A DNA stretch of 64,000 nucleotides from Aaosphaeria pasadenensis. Its lineage: Eukaryota; Ascomycota; Dothideomycetes; Pleosporales. A program made the position numbers and the translations under genes. Of this stretch, positions 21,906 through 34,459 are shown in pieces. The notes below the pieces were generated by a model. That model saw only the letters and a program-made list of their open reading frames with translations, did no database searches and had not been told where the DNA came from. Location: assembly GCA_022813625.1 (NCBI GenBank), contig JAKLMB010000020.1:248001-312000 (forward strand), given 5' to 3'. Numbering within the stretch: position 1 is the stretch's first letter; the number at the start of each line of letters is the position of its first letter.

Positions 21906-22569
21906 TCTGTGTGGGCTAACTATAGGTAGCTACCTCTAAACTGAGTGAGTGATACACACTATACGCTGGTATCTGACCACCAGTCTGTTCATTTTTTTTA
22001 GCCCTTGGATACTATACAGAGAGAATGTTTATAAATCTTTTATTTGCATACATTGTCGGATGGGTGTGGGGACCCTTGAACACTTACAAGTAGTCTGAAT
22101 GTGGTACCTGGCTGGGTACCTGGCTAGTTGTTTAGTCGAAGCATGATGCGCCCCAGAATAAGACAAATTTAATGTTGTTCTTAAAGTAAACACTCATGGT
22201 TCAAATCACAACCTTCTTTGTATATTTTTCAACTTAAGACTACCTACTATCTAAGTGTTTATCATCCATTACAAGTGGTTGCTTTAGGGCAGAGACCAAG
22301 TACAAGTAGGCACTTCAGCCGAGCTTGGCCCCGGCTTGGACAACCTCATGGATTCCAAGCTGACGTCCTTCGGACACGGGACGCAGGCCTGTCGAAACTT
22401 GGTATAGCTACATATCGCCTGGACCTTGATCGAAACCGCTCATGTACATTACCTAGCTCATTGCACTTTGCCGCTCTCTGGAAGAGCGGCTTTCGATCTC
22501 CACGCGACCGAAACACGCTTTTACCGCATACATCACCAGCTTGAGCCATTGCGGGGTTAAGTCCTCACG
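21906..22569. other. Promoter side of the GH76 gene
   Basis: Non-coding. It contains an 8 bp stem hairpin GCCGCTCT-CTGGA-AGAGCGGC at about 22471-22492 and a small direct repeat GGTACCTGGCT at about 22110. No supported ORF. Confidence 0.5.
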
Positions 22570-24499
22570 ATGTCGTTCAGCATCGCCTTACTCAAGCGAT
22601 CGCTGGCTGTAATTTGGGCGACTATTGTATTGTTCGTCGTACTTGGAGCTGCCATCAATACGGACGACGTGCCTTCCTTCGGTAGACATCCTCTCCCAAC
22701 CTTAATTTAACGACCAACCGCTAATCGCATACACAGTCGAACCGAATACACACTTGAAATCCGAGCAGCAGCAGATTCTCCGGCCCGTCAATCCCTCTCC
22801 GAACGATCATATCCTCGAGTCACCACCTTCGTCCTTCCGGTTCAGCGCATCAGCCGCGAACAATGCCCTCCAAGAACTCCACTCCGCGCTGTCTACTCTA
22901 CAGAATGAATATTTCACACTATGGCTCGGAACATGGACGAACGCAATCGACTGGACCGCCGCGGTGATGGGTACACATCTGTCTGCTTCACTATATTCGC
23001 TGTCGCATTCACTCTCGTATACTCTTCCGGGGACATTCTCCAAGAACCGCAAACTCGACGTCGAGGCGCAAATGGTGGAGAACCAGATCAACAAATACTT
23101 TGCGCAGAGTAGTGCATTCTTCTTTGGGGAAGACCACTTCTCGATCCGCATGCAAGCATACGATGACATGCTGTGGGTGGTGCTAGGCTGGCTTGATAGC
23201 ATCAGGTTCATAAGTGAACACTCAGAGCTGCACTACCCTGCGACGATGAATGGGGCTGGGGAGGGCGAGTCTGATTGGCATGGTAGTCAGTTCATACCAG
23301 CGTTTGCGCATCGCGCAAGAGTCTTCTACGAGCTCGCGGAGCAGGGTTGGGATTGGCATCTATGTGGGGGAGGAATGACTTGGAACCCGCGCTTGTTGCC
23401 GTATAAAAATGCGATTACGAACCAATTGTTTATTTCAGCAAGCATTTATATGTACCTCCATTTTCCTGGCGACGAAAACTGCTCGCCGTTCATGGGGTTC
23501 CAAGATGGCGACAGCGAGGTACGAACCAAAACCGCCTGTCCAAGCCAAAACAAACGATCGACCTACGACAGCGTCTATCTCCAAAACGCAGTCAATGGTT
23601 ACGAATGGCTAAAGAACAGCGGGATGACAAATGACAAAGGTCTCTACGTCGACGGCTTCCACATCAAAGACTACTACCGCAACCACAGCAAAACGGAATG
23701 CGACGACCGCAACGAAATGGTCTACACCTACAACCAAGGCGTCGTCCTAACCGGTCTCCGCGGCCTCTGGGAAGCCACAGGCAACACCACCTACCTGGAA
23801 GACGGCCACGAGCTCATCCGCAACGTGATCCACGCAACCGGCTGGACCGACACCCCCATCGCCTCGACCATTTCACACCCCGCAGCCCAACGCACACGAG
23901 CAGGCGACTGGGCCGGCCTGGGCACCTCCGGCATCCTCACCGAGCTCTGCGACCCCTACGGCACCTGCAGCCAAGACAGCCAAACCTTCAAATCTATCCT
24001 CTTCCACCACCTAACCGCCTACTGCAACCCGCTCCCGCTCACGCCCACCCACCCGGGGAAAACGCACGCCGCGTCAAAGCAGACCGCGGCCCTGCACCGC
24101 GCAAGCTGCAACGAGTACGCGCCGTGGGTCGTCAAGAACGCGCAAGCCGCGCTGCGCACGAGGGACGCGCAGGGCAGGTTCGGCATGTGGTGGGGCGCCG
24201 TCGCCGCTCCCACGGATGCGGATCCAGCACCCAGGGATATGCCACGACTTCCCAAGGGCAGGGCACTCGACTATCGCAACGTGCCAGAGTCTCTGCTGCG
24301 GGACCCACCGTTCGGAATGCCGTCGCTGTCGACGTTTTCAAGCTTCGAGGAGGGGAGAAAGGCTAGGAAGAAAGATTCCCCGGGCTCGGGTGACCCAAAT
24401 GAGAGGGGGAGGGGGCGCTCGGTGGAGACGCAGGGGGGTGGGGTGGCGGTTACGCGCGCGATGTGGGAGTTTGTGAGGAACTATGATAAAGAGTCGTAG
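22570..24499 (+). CDS. GH76 alpha-1,6-mannanase-like protein, membrane-anchored
   Basis: Exon 1 (22570-22681) and exon 2 (22737-24499) are joined by a 55 nt intron and give about 624 residues. The N-terminus (residues about 12-32) is a hydrophobic signal anchor, so the enzyme is expected in the secretory pathway or at the cell surface. GH76 features are the AYDDMLW motif with the paired catalytic aspartates (about 179-181), the CGGGMTWNP segment, the NQLFISASIYMYL helix, and YTYNQGVVLTGLRGLWEATG. The family hydrolyses or transfers alpha-1,6-mannan, and fungal Dfg5/Dcw1 relatives cross-link GPI proteins to the wall. No GPI-attachment tail is visible here; the C-terminus is basic and Gly-rich. 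The transcript begins after a GC-mixed promoter. Confidence 0.9.
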
Positions 24500-25262
24500 G
24501 GGGTGGGCGGTGATTGTGATTGCTATGGACAGAGGGATATAGGCTGCGGGTACATACATTCCGGTTCATAAATTTGTCCAGGGACATATTTTGCGACGAT
24601 GTTTATGATTTAGAAAACTCTACACGGAGAAGATTCGTTATATCTTGTTTCTAGTAGTGTATATAGGTTTTAGATAGCTTGGTATATATTATCCCTTTAT
24701 CTGTAGTTTTGCAATTACATTGAAATACAACAAAAACATTACATAATATTGCTGCAGTCAATTCCAATAATCCATCTGACGCCTATTTTTAGGGGGGATT
24801 CGCCACCGTTGACACCCTTGGGTGCTCTGATGGACTGGCTAACACAGGCACAGCCAGCAGAGCTGAGCTCCTGAACAAACTTAAAACACAGCTTAACACT
24901 ACTCGTACATAAGTTAAACAAGTAACAGTAAACTATTGCAAAAGGTAAATTGACAGATGTGGAGGAATAACATACCCTAGTGCACGAGCGTCTTAGCTGC
25001 AAGCAAGAAACCTAGCTACAGTAGAATACACTGCACTGCTATCGCAGCATCGCCTATGAATGTCCCAGCGTCTGCCTATTGCACCTTACTAGCTGTTTTA
25101 GTAGTATTGTAAGCCTTCCTAACATAATCTCATCAGTTGCAAGGGTAGGGTAAGGACTTGGAAGTTATACAAATCTTATAGATCAACTATAGCTGCACTT
25201 CCCGATCATTCTCTACAATGTTCGTTACAACGTTTAAGACCCTGGCTTGCGGGGTCATATCG
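24500..25262. other. AT-rich intergenic stretch
   Basis: The 3' flanks of the convergent GH76 and HET genes. AT-rich with no supported gene; the short minus ORF at 24739-25002 has no recognisable content. Confidence 0.5.
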
Positions 25263-27408
25263 CTATGCTATGCAAATGTCCAGCTCTCCTTTTCCTCTTG
25301 CTCTGAACTCTTCCCGAAACGCACTGACTACCTTTGACCTCCATGCATCACTTTTATTAACTTTGTCCTGCTTGTATACTCCTGCATTCCACTCTTCCTG
25401 AAACTCCTCGCCAGCTTTTGACAGCCATGTATTTGCTTTTAGATCATCATCATCCCCTTCTTCTGACTTGGCGAGGGGGCTTCTATCTCTTGTGGCCCAA
25501 GTAAATTGCAGCCACCCAACTCTGTTGTATTCCTCTTGAGTCTTCCCATCCAGCTTTTGTAGAATGAGAGAAATCATAATAATGGCTTTAGAAGGAGAAT
25601 CGTTTACCAGGACGAACCCGAATGGAAGGATTCTGAGATCCTGCGGGTCTATGCAAGCTAAAATCTCTGTATCAAAATGGCATTTTGGAGGCTCTGTTCC
25701 AGCTATCATGTCCCAGTCCCAATCTAGCAGAAATCCTCGCAGAATCATATACCCACCATTTACAGGGCCATAATGACTGTTTGAATCCACAGGCATCATC
25801 TGCACATCTCGCATTGTCACAAGATACGGTCCAACGGGAATGGTATAGCAGATTGGTGCATCCATCTTGGCCCAGCTCCAAGATGGGCAGTCATGTCGAT
25901 CATCGAGCAGAACACCAGTATTCGGCCGTTCCTTATTCACCTCGGTGACTTTGTTAATTTTATTGGCATTATGCCAAAGCAGATCTTCCGGAAGGCTGCT
26001 CTGAAACAGGCCGGCATAATATTTGTTATCATCATATTGCGAGATCTTTCGGGCAACTCCAGCAAAGGCGGCAAGCTTATCTGAGTATAGCTCTAATTAG
26101 ATTTGAAAAACCATGATGAGGTTATAACTTACCCTTCTCTGGGAACGAAAGCTTGCATCGAGAATAGTTTTCGATAATACCCCTGCACCCCCACCGACCC
26201 GCTGATATTGGAAGGGTGAATGTAGTTAGACTTGAATAGGGCGACTTGCTTGAATTCCCGCCGCATGGATATGTTTCGCACATTTCTCCACTGTTGCATT
26301 CCCAAAATACTTGCTCTGATTCGAAGTGAACAACCCGAGGGGAAAGTAGCCGCTCCTGGAACACCCAGCCACGGAGATTCAAAGGTGAAAACAACACACC
26401 TGCGGTGATGTTTTTCTCACCTCCGATCCAGTAAATATCTTCAGATAGACCGTAGTCATGTCTACCTCTTATAATGGCGGGTTTAAGCATCCCTGGATCT
26501 CGTAAGGTGTGTAACCCGCCCCATGGTCCGGAAGAACAACTGGCAGCGATATTAAGAGCCCCATTTGAATAAATTGCGGACATCCTGGAAACATGATCCG
26601 ACCAGTCTGCTTCACTGCTCCTTCCCTCTTGAATTATACAGAGGCTATCGATCCACAGGTAGTGGATATCTATGCGACAACAGAGACGTACAGCATCCCG
26701 AAAAGTCGTTGGAAGGTTCTCAACTGGGGCCCACTGCATCATAGCGTCGATATTGCTTGATGTGAGCTTGAGGAAGTGACTGTTGGATCCCCAGCAGTGG
26801 CTGAGTGTTGCGTAAAGGTAACTTAATCCAGGTTCATTTGGAATGACCAGACGAAAGCTATCACTTTTAACCTCCAGAAGTCTAGGTGGTTGGTACTTAT
26901 TTTTAGGATGATCACATTGCGTATGGTTAGAGATGCACTGGTCATACCATCGTCTGACTAATTGAGCGACCGAAGGGGCGTCTGTTCTCGAAGCATATTC
27001 ATAATCTGTCAGGAATTGTGGTATTGGCGATTTCTTTTCACGAACTGGATAGAATGGAACTATGCGACTTCCTCCGCAACCCGATTTCGTGAAGACCGAT
27101 AACCAATAACCGACTGCCCCACTGGAGATTGATTGATTGTAGTCTTTTGGGGACATTGAAATCATGCTGCTGTCTTCGTCTGCTGGTTGAAAGGGCATCT
27201 CCTCACGTAAAATAGACCGGCACAAACGACACTGCTTAGCACTTTGCCGGATTTCGCCCCAGAGTCGTTCCAGTTTCAGTTCTACGACGGCACGGTCCTT
27301 GCGCATGGACGCAGCATGTTGAAGGAGTCGATCACACTCTTTGCAAAGCGTGGAAGCAAGAGACTCAATACAGTCCTCTGAAAATGGTTCGCTGATATCA
27401 TTGGACAT
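25263..27408 (-). CDS. HET-domain protein (heterokaryon incompatibility)
   Basis: Exon 1 (26133-27408) and exon 2 (25263-26080) with a 52 nt intron give about 697 residues. The splice EKD-KLAAFAGVARKIS restores a motif conserved in this family. The HET domain shows its three blocks: YATLSHCWG (about residue 199), LPTTFRDAVRLC, and YLWIDSLCIIQ (about 251), then SAIYSNGALNIAASCS and the later RGWVFQERLLSPRVVHF. Two CxxC pairs near the N-terminus (CKEC, CRLC) could bind metal. HET proteins trigger programmed cell death on non-self recognition in fungi, but most genomic copies have no known partner. No NACHT or repeat domain follows, so this is a HET-only type. Confidence 0.93.
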
Positions 27409-28343
27409 GGTCGAGTGACATCCACGTGACGGTGCGTGGTCTTATTGCGAGACTTGGTGTTTTTGCAGGCCTTGGGAAGATATTGGCGGAACCAGCGCGA
27501 GTATGCAATGGAGTTGAATAGGCTTGTCGCGGAGGCGGTTGGAGAGGCGGTCGGAGTGAAGCAGAGGGTTGTGTGTCTGAAGAAACAAGGCTGCGGTTGC
27601 GTCGACAGGTGTACGCGAGCACGGTAAAAGAAGCTGAGGTTGTTGGGTCATTGATGGTAGCCGGGCACCAGTGAGCGAGTTGTTCTTGACTGATAATATT
27701 GGATTTGAATTGGTGTGAAGCGTCATGGGAGTACAGGTGCGGGGGAATCCGGTGAAGGAAGGCTGCAAGGCAAACTCACGCAACCTCACGGGGCCGAATA
27801 GCCTCCTCCCATCCTGGTTAACGATAACATTAAATTGCTACATTAGGTAGTTACTGGGAAGAAGAGAAAACAAGGATCCTAGAAGGCTGATAGGCGCTCA
27901 ATAATGTCTTGGAATTCGCTTAGGGCAGACGCATCATGAGCATCGCGATCTTCTACCACTGAGTATTGTTTACCTACCTTTAGAGGCCTATTAATAGAGT
28001 TAAAGGTATTTATATATAAAATATCTTTTAGCTCTTAGTATTTTTCTATGATAATTCTTAAATATACTAAATCTATAGAGGGGACTGTATATACCATAGG
28101 TTAAATAGATTAAAGTTTTAGAGCTTATAATTGTGCAGAAATATACAGCGAGAATAGATGTAAGGAACATCAGTTATTGAATTATCCACGTTGTGGCAGC
28201 TATCTACGGGGAATAGTCTACGTCGCTCAAATGCGATATGCACATCTCCTCGACCACTCATACAGCGGAAGACCGTCTAGCAGATCCCGCAAGCCATGAA
28301 AATGGAGCGGTACATTCACTTGAAATGCTGAGCGTGTCCTTCC
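27409..28343. other. Intergenic, partly very AT-rich
   Basis: The upstream region of the HET gene. Positions about 27960-28150 are extremely AT-rich, compatible with a mutated repeat relic. No gene supported. Confidence 0.5.
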
Positions 28344-31300
28344 TCACATGATGCCTAACTCCGAGAATCCCTTCAAGACGTCCTTGTCCACACGACTGAG
28401 CCACTCCTCCTGAAACCTTGCTTCGCCTCCACTTTCTTGGATAGCCCTCTGTAATCTCTCCTGGATGTAAGTGACGAGATTGAAGCGGTGGATGGGGTCG
28501 CTATAGATGAGTTCGCGCTTGCGGACGTCTTCTGGGGCTTCTGGTTCGCTGTTTTGTAGCGCTGGTTCTGGTGGCCAGTGAAGAGAACTGTTATATCGCG
28601 TCAGTATTAAAATTCTTCCTATGATATGAAAAGGCAAGGAATACTCACTCAGCACTGCGATCATCACAGCCGTCCAGCAACTCTCCAAGCACGTCCGTCC
28701 AGACCACCATGAGGCTTTGTAGCCTACTCAAAATCCAGGGCTGACCGGTCTCTAAAAACCGCGTGAACGTCAATGTCATTAGCTTTCGGTTGGGAGAGTC
28801 TCCAATGTTGTCCATGTGGCCAAACCATTCTTCCAACAGCCAATCAAGGGTCTTCTCAAGCTCGTTGTTGGATACAGACTGCAATGCTTGGAGCAGGACC
28901 GTAGGCGATGCGAGGCCAATCCGTGCAGGCACGGTGAAGTAATCGGTTTCCACGACACCATCGACCGCTCGAGAGGGCAATTCGCGATTGGGACCATGCG
29001 ACTGGTGGTGTACCCATGCGCCGTGTAGACCTTCTAGCAGCTTTGCGAGAAAGCCGGTGGAGATCAGATCACCGACAACTACCTTGACAGCTTCTTCGCC
29101 GCCGAATCCATCTGCGCCACGGACTACGCATTCAACAAGATGAGTTACCATTCCATTCGCGTCAGGTTTCAGAGAGCCGATGAGCTCTGCTAATGAGGAA
29201 AGAAGAGTAGTACGGAAATTGTCTGCAAGGACAGCAGATGGTGAAAGGAGGAGGTACGCTTCGGTGATCTCGAGTGATTTCCGGAGGGTGTCATTATCCA
29301 ACGAATACAGTGGTATGAGGTATTGTAAAAGATTCAGTAACTCGGGAGGCGGAGCCTCGGGCGCGGACGGTGTTTGGGCAATAATCGATGCCCATAGATC
29401 TAGCGCATCTTCAAGGAGATACACCTGCGTGTCCGAATTCGGCTCAATGGCTGATTGAATGATGGGAAGGAACGACACGTGGAACGAGCGAGAATCTGCC
29501 TTCATCGCGTTTGTTAAGCGGGCTAGAAGTGTGAGAATAGCTTGTTTCATAAGATGTTCGTCGCCGGATTGTTCCCAAAGGGGTGGCAGAAGTGCAATGA
29601 TACTGTTGGCGTACGGAGTAATCTGCACAGCAAGGTCAGCTAATTCTCACAATGTGGCGACAGATACTATTTACGTGATGTTCCAGCCTCTCGACGACGA
29701 TACTGATTGTACTCAAGAGACCCATCTTGGTCTCGGGAAGTTCTACTTCTTGGACCAAGGCCATAAGTCTTTCTAGAATGGCAGGAGCATATGGGAGGAA
29801 GTTGTTAGCCTTGAACTCCCACTCGTTTGCCACATCATAGAACTTTCTACCGGCGGTGACGCGCACGACCTGGTCGTTGAGTGGGTCGCTCTTGTCCAGT
29901 AGGTGTTGGAAGATTTGATAAACAATCGGCTTCTGTGAGTCTGCAATTTTGATCGCAATCCATTGAGAAATGATGATGGCGATTCGTCGTCGAATGATGT
30001 TGAACCCAGGCTTCTGCTTTTGAGCTTCTGCAACTAGTGTGTTGGTTATGAAGGCGTTAAAGTCTAGGTGATCGAGTAGAATGTCTGCAGCAAGACCGAT
30101 TGCTGTGTATACCGAGTCCTTGAAGAGTATGTCTTCGTTCTCCGTTGCTGCATCGTATTAGTCGACGTTCTACGCCGCCAAAAGCTTCACTTACTCGCAA
30201 CTTGCTGAAAAACTTGCAACAGTGGCTGGATGATCAAGTCTTTGAAATTTTTTGCGAGATCCAAGAACAGCTTTTCAGCGCAAGGACGGATTGCAAATTC
30301 CCAATCCTCGCCACCTTCCTCCATCTTCTCCCACTCATCGGGCTCTTCCTCCCACATGCGAAGGTCACTTGGTCTAAAGACGAAGAAGCGAGTTACCAAA
30401 GCAGATACAATTTCGCGAACCAGATCGTCGGTTAGAAGCTGAGATTTGACCAGAGCAATGGCTTGTGTCTTCTCTCCCTTGTCCTGAGGATGCTGATAAC
30501 GGAAGGTTTGGGCTGGGTAGAACACCATCTTTACACACGCACGAATTACGAGCAGTCCCTTCAAGCCTAAACGCTCAAGAATAGGAGCATCATCTTCCTC
30601 GTCACCATCGGTGCCAATCTTTGCACTGTCCAATGATTTGGATCCCCAAGATTCACCGAGTTTTGCGACCAGAGCCCAATAGTCGCGGACGAGGTCTATC
30701 GTGTTCGGCAGGAGTATAAAGCCTGTCGGGTGCGTCGTTGACATAGCGAGGTGGAATTTAGACAGTTGCATAAGGAGTTTCTCAATGAGCTTTCGCACGC
30801 TGGGCGCTAACGGGGAATCTTCGTAGACCACATATTGGAGGAACTCTCCAAAGTGTGTCCGAGATAGGGTCCAAAACTCCTGGACTTCCTTTTCGCGGCC
30901 AGGAAAGTCGTAGCCAGCAATGACCAAACGACGAATTGCCTTGATGATCAGGAGGCTGTTCTCAATGTCCTCGATAGCTCCGGCTTCATCATCTCCACCT
31001 TCGCGGAAGAACCGCTGCCAGCTCTGTACCTTGTTGACGTATATGTTCCCAAGTAAGTTGAAGGTTTCTGGTGCCACGGTTTGTAACGTCTGTCGCGTTC
31101 TAAGGAGACGTCCAGTAGACAGCTCCTTCACGATATGTAGAATTATCAGCAGCGCTCGAGGGAGAAGTAGTCGATAGGCGCCTGGTTCGTTTGAGGAACG
31201 GAGAATCTGGAGGAGTTGTTGAAATAGATCGGGCCTGCGGGAAGTGAGATAAGCAAAAGTTTATAGAGTGGATGTAAATTACCAGTCATTGGGAAATTCA

Positions 31301-31793
31301 AACCGGACGATCTTTGCGATAACCAATGCGTTTTGCAGCGCGAGTCGTTGGTCTGCCTCATTAACGCCGCTCTCGAGAAGCCTGGCTCGTATAGCTGCCT
31401 TATCCTCCTTGCTAACTGCACTGTAAAGCTTGTCAGATATCTCCATGTTTCATGTATGCAAGGCACATACTTCGTTGCAGTTTTGCGCCAGTATTTGTCG
31501 ATACCATTCTTGAGCTGAATGATCGCGAGGTAGCGAACTTCCCATGGGAGGGATTTCTCGATGAACACAGACTAACACTACGTTAGTTGTATACCATTTA
31601 CAATTAAGAATATGCTCACTTGAAGCAACGGATAATAGCCCCGTGCCTTCTCCCATTGTTGCAGCTGCTTTGTGCCAGACTGAACTTGATGCGGATCTGC
31701 AGATGCAGCTGAGCGCAGCACATGAATCAGTATTCCCTCTGTGAGAGGATTCGCCTCTCCAGCAACCTCTATCGCTGAGAATTCCACCTGCAT
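28344..31793 (-). CDS. KAP120: Importin-beta family karyopherin (Kap120 / importin-11)
   Basis: Seven exons: 31620-31793, 31471-31571, 31283-31420, 30195-31234, 29675-30147, 28649-29622 and 28344-28587. Introns of 47-61 nt with GT-AG borders give about 1047 residues, the size of yeast Kap120 and animal importin-11. The importin-beta N-terminal domain is clear: KQLQQWEKARGYYPLLQ, then SLPWEVRYLAIIQLKNGIDKYW. NALVIAKIVRFEFPNDWPDL follows. The rest is HEAT-repeat-like helices, including a conserved NEWEFKANNFLPYAP block. The family carries cargo through nuclear pores with RanGTP; Kap120 is linked to 60S ribosome assembly factors. It shares a 504 bp divergent promoter with PEX2. Confidence 0.92.
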
Positions 31794-32297
31794 CGTTACT
31801 GGTAGTTCAACGTTCGTGGGGTTGAGTAGTGGATTGAGGCGGGGGGTAAAGTAAAGTTAAATTCGAGGAGGCAGAAGCGGAAGGGAGGATCAGAAAAGAT
31901 CAAACGGCCTCGTGTGTCGAAATTTGAGGAGCCTGCTCACCCAGGACAGAGGTAACATGCGTGAAGCGCGAAATGCATGAGCTTGTTTACCACAGCGAGA
32001 TCCTCCGACAAAAAAAGCTCCCCGCAGTGACGACGGGGGTGATAGGGAGCAGGCAGTACGACATGTGAAAGGGTCCAAAGAGATGCCTGCTCCGAAGGAC
32101 ATACGATCATCAAATCCTCCTCCCCATTATCACATCTCCTTGTCTCTCATCCGAGTGAACCTCGGCCCAAGCCGCATCCACCCCCATTCTCACGACTCAC
32201 CCCATGTCACGCCGCTCTCGATAAGATATACATTGGACCTTGGGTCGTCCTTCTTCTTCCTCTTTTTCTCCCCACAGATGCCCAATGCTCCTAGATA
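31794..32297. promoter_or_regulatory. Shared divergent promoter of KAP120 and PEX2
   Basis: A 504 bp gap separates the two opposing start codons. A pyrimidine-rich stretch TTCTTCTTCCTCTTTTTCTCC lies at about 32249-32270, close to the PEX2 start. No clear TATA box was seen. Confidence 0.55.
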
Positions 32298-33957
32298 ATG
32301 CCCTCCGCCGACTTCGCCGCCGCCCAGGAACGCATCGCAGCACGCCGCGCTCAACGCGCAGCTCACACGCGCAGCCATCTCCATGAACCGTCCTCCTCCG
32401 CCCGCGCAGTTGCGCGACTACCCTATCCACTGAGCAGTCTCGGTCATCTTGGGATAAGCTCCTGGGACGCCGTCAAGGGGCGCGAAGGCACGCGACCCGA
32501 ATTCCGTGTCGGACAGGTGGATGCAGAACTCCTGGATGACGAACTGCTGGAGCTGTTGAAGAGCCAAGCTGGGGAAGGATTGAAATATTTCGGAAGTCAC
32601 CTCACAGATTCCTACGCAGCAGAAATATTGCTTGGACTTCGATTGGTGCTTTTCAAATTGAGCATCTGGAACAACAATGCCAGCTACGGAGCTCATCTCC
32701 AGGGATTGAGATACACAGACGCGCGATCAAACTCGCCGTCACGACCGCCGCCAAAGCCATGGCAGAAGATTGCATACGGAATCCTTACAGTTGGTGGACG
32801 ATACGCTTGGACAAAGTGGGAGGACTACCTACTCGCGACCTCCGAGGACTACACCACCCCTCAGTCGCAATCCCTCAAGTTCGCAACGCGGGTGACAGAG
32901 CGCTTGAACAGCATCCACGACATCGCGAGTCTAGCATCCTTCCTCGTATTCCTCGTGAACGGCCGATACCGAACACTCACAGATCGCATCCTCCGTCTGA
33001 GACTCACACCAACATCCCACTCGACGAGCCGCGAGGTCTCCTTCGAATACCTCAATCGCCAACTAGTCTGGCACGCATTCACCGAATTCCTCCTCTTCCT
33101 CCTCCCACTCGTCGGCATTTCCCGCTGGCGCCGCATTCTCTCTCGCACATGGCGCAAGCTGAAAGCGAACGTTCTCCACCTCCTCGGCCGCTCCACATCC
33201 TCAGACGACGATGACGCGGAGACCAAGAACGGCGAGCTCGGTTTCCTTCCCGAAAGGACATGCGCGATATGCTAGTACGTCTCCCTTCCCTCCCTCCATC
33301 CCCCTTCCTCACCCCATACATATATCGTATACTAACCACCCCACCAACAGCAAAGACCAAAACCCCCCCGCAACAAGCGAAGCCGACGTGCTGGCCCAAT
33401 CCTCCGGCGGCGGCATAACCGGCTCCTCCGCAACCGACATAACGAACCCGTACTCCGCGATCCCATGCGAGTGCATATACTGTTTCTCGTGCATCGCGCA
33501 GCGCATCGCCAACGAGGAGGGCGAAGGCTGGACCTGTCTGCGCTGCGGCGCCACGGTCAAGGAGTGCAAGCCGTGGGACGGGGACGTCATCGAGCCGACC
33601 GTTCGTTCGCAGGCACATGAGCAGGGCGGTTCCGGCGGCGCTGGAAAGACTGTCGGCTTTGCGGCGCTTGGCGGTGCTGCCGCTGTTGCTATGGAAGGAG
33701 ATGACGAGGACGATGAGTTGCAGGAGGTTGATCCGATCCCCGAGCAGGAGGAGGATATTTCGGGTGCCACTGCTAGTGAGGAGGGCAGGTTAGGCCTCGA
33801 GGGCACGAGGGGATTGGATCTGGGTGAGAGTTTAGCGCTGAGCGAGAGTCAGGAGTGGGCGAGGGCCAGCGAGGATAGAAGCAGTGATGATGAGCAGAGT
33901 GAGGAGTATGACGAGGATGAGGAGGAAGAAGGGGAGGAGTTGGATTACGATGCTTGA
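32298..33957 (+). CDS. PEX2: Peroxisomal E3 ligase subunit PEX2
   Basis: Exon 1 (32298-33274) and exon 2 (33351-33957) with a 76 nt intron give about 527 residues. The N-terminal Pex2/Pex12 domain covers about residues 60-290, with membrane segments such as IASLASFLVFLVNG and AFTEFLLFLLPLVGI. A RING finger follows, with TCAIC at about 321-325 split from the rest by the intron, then CECIYCFSCIAQRI and WTCLRCG. PEX2, PEX10 and PEX12 form the ubiquitin ligase channel that recycles the import receptor PEX5 from the peroxisome membrane. The C-terminal 130 residues are a long acidic Glu/Asp-rich tail, longer than in yeast Pex2. The start ATG lies just after a pyrimidine tract. Confidence 0.93.
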
Positions 33958-34459
33958 ACAGCTCAGTCCTAGCATGCAGGCGTTATCACGATCGTTGACT
34001 AGCAATTGGCTCTTCGCGGTCGATGAATGGTTATTCGGATACTATCATTGTATTTATTGGATGGCTGTCTACTCACGTATAGCCTCTACATTCATATTTT
34101 GCCCTGCAAGGGCAATCATAGTGCAATAAACTCTTGTACAGTCGACCTGAAAAAACGATAGGATTAGCATGTCAAAGGCAGCATCATCAATCACCATGTG
34201 AAGCAAGAAAGCAGATGTTTTGCCAACAGACAAAACGAAGAGGTCATACAGCCTCTTGCAACTGCTTTAGGATCGCTCGATGTGCAATGAGCAGAACCAC
34301 GCAGTTTAAAGTTGGAGAAATTTCATTCAATCTCAACAAGGAGATGTTGTCCTAGAGTTACAGTTGCATAGTAGATAATAAGCAAGGAAGGCCCGCTGCT
34401 CTCAGCGATATCGAAACTCCCAAAGTCGAAGACGAGGGGTACTTTTGTCGCGCGAAACC
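33958..34459. other. Convergent 3' region of PEX2 and the BuGZ-like gene
   Basis: No gene supported. It contains the presumed 3' UTRs of two converging genes. Confidence 0.5.

Noticed and set aside
21723..21929. 68-codon ORF
   Set aside because: It translates the tRNA-Leu gene and is not protein coding.
23698..24366. 222-codon Arg/Pro-rich plus ORF
   Set aside because: It is a GC-rich shadow in another frame of the GH76 coding sequence.
33079..33806. Minus ORFs of 165-179 codons over PEX2
   Set aside because: They are antisense shadows of the RING and acidic-tail coding sequence.
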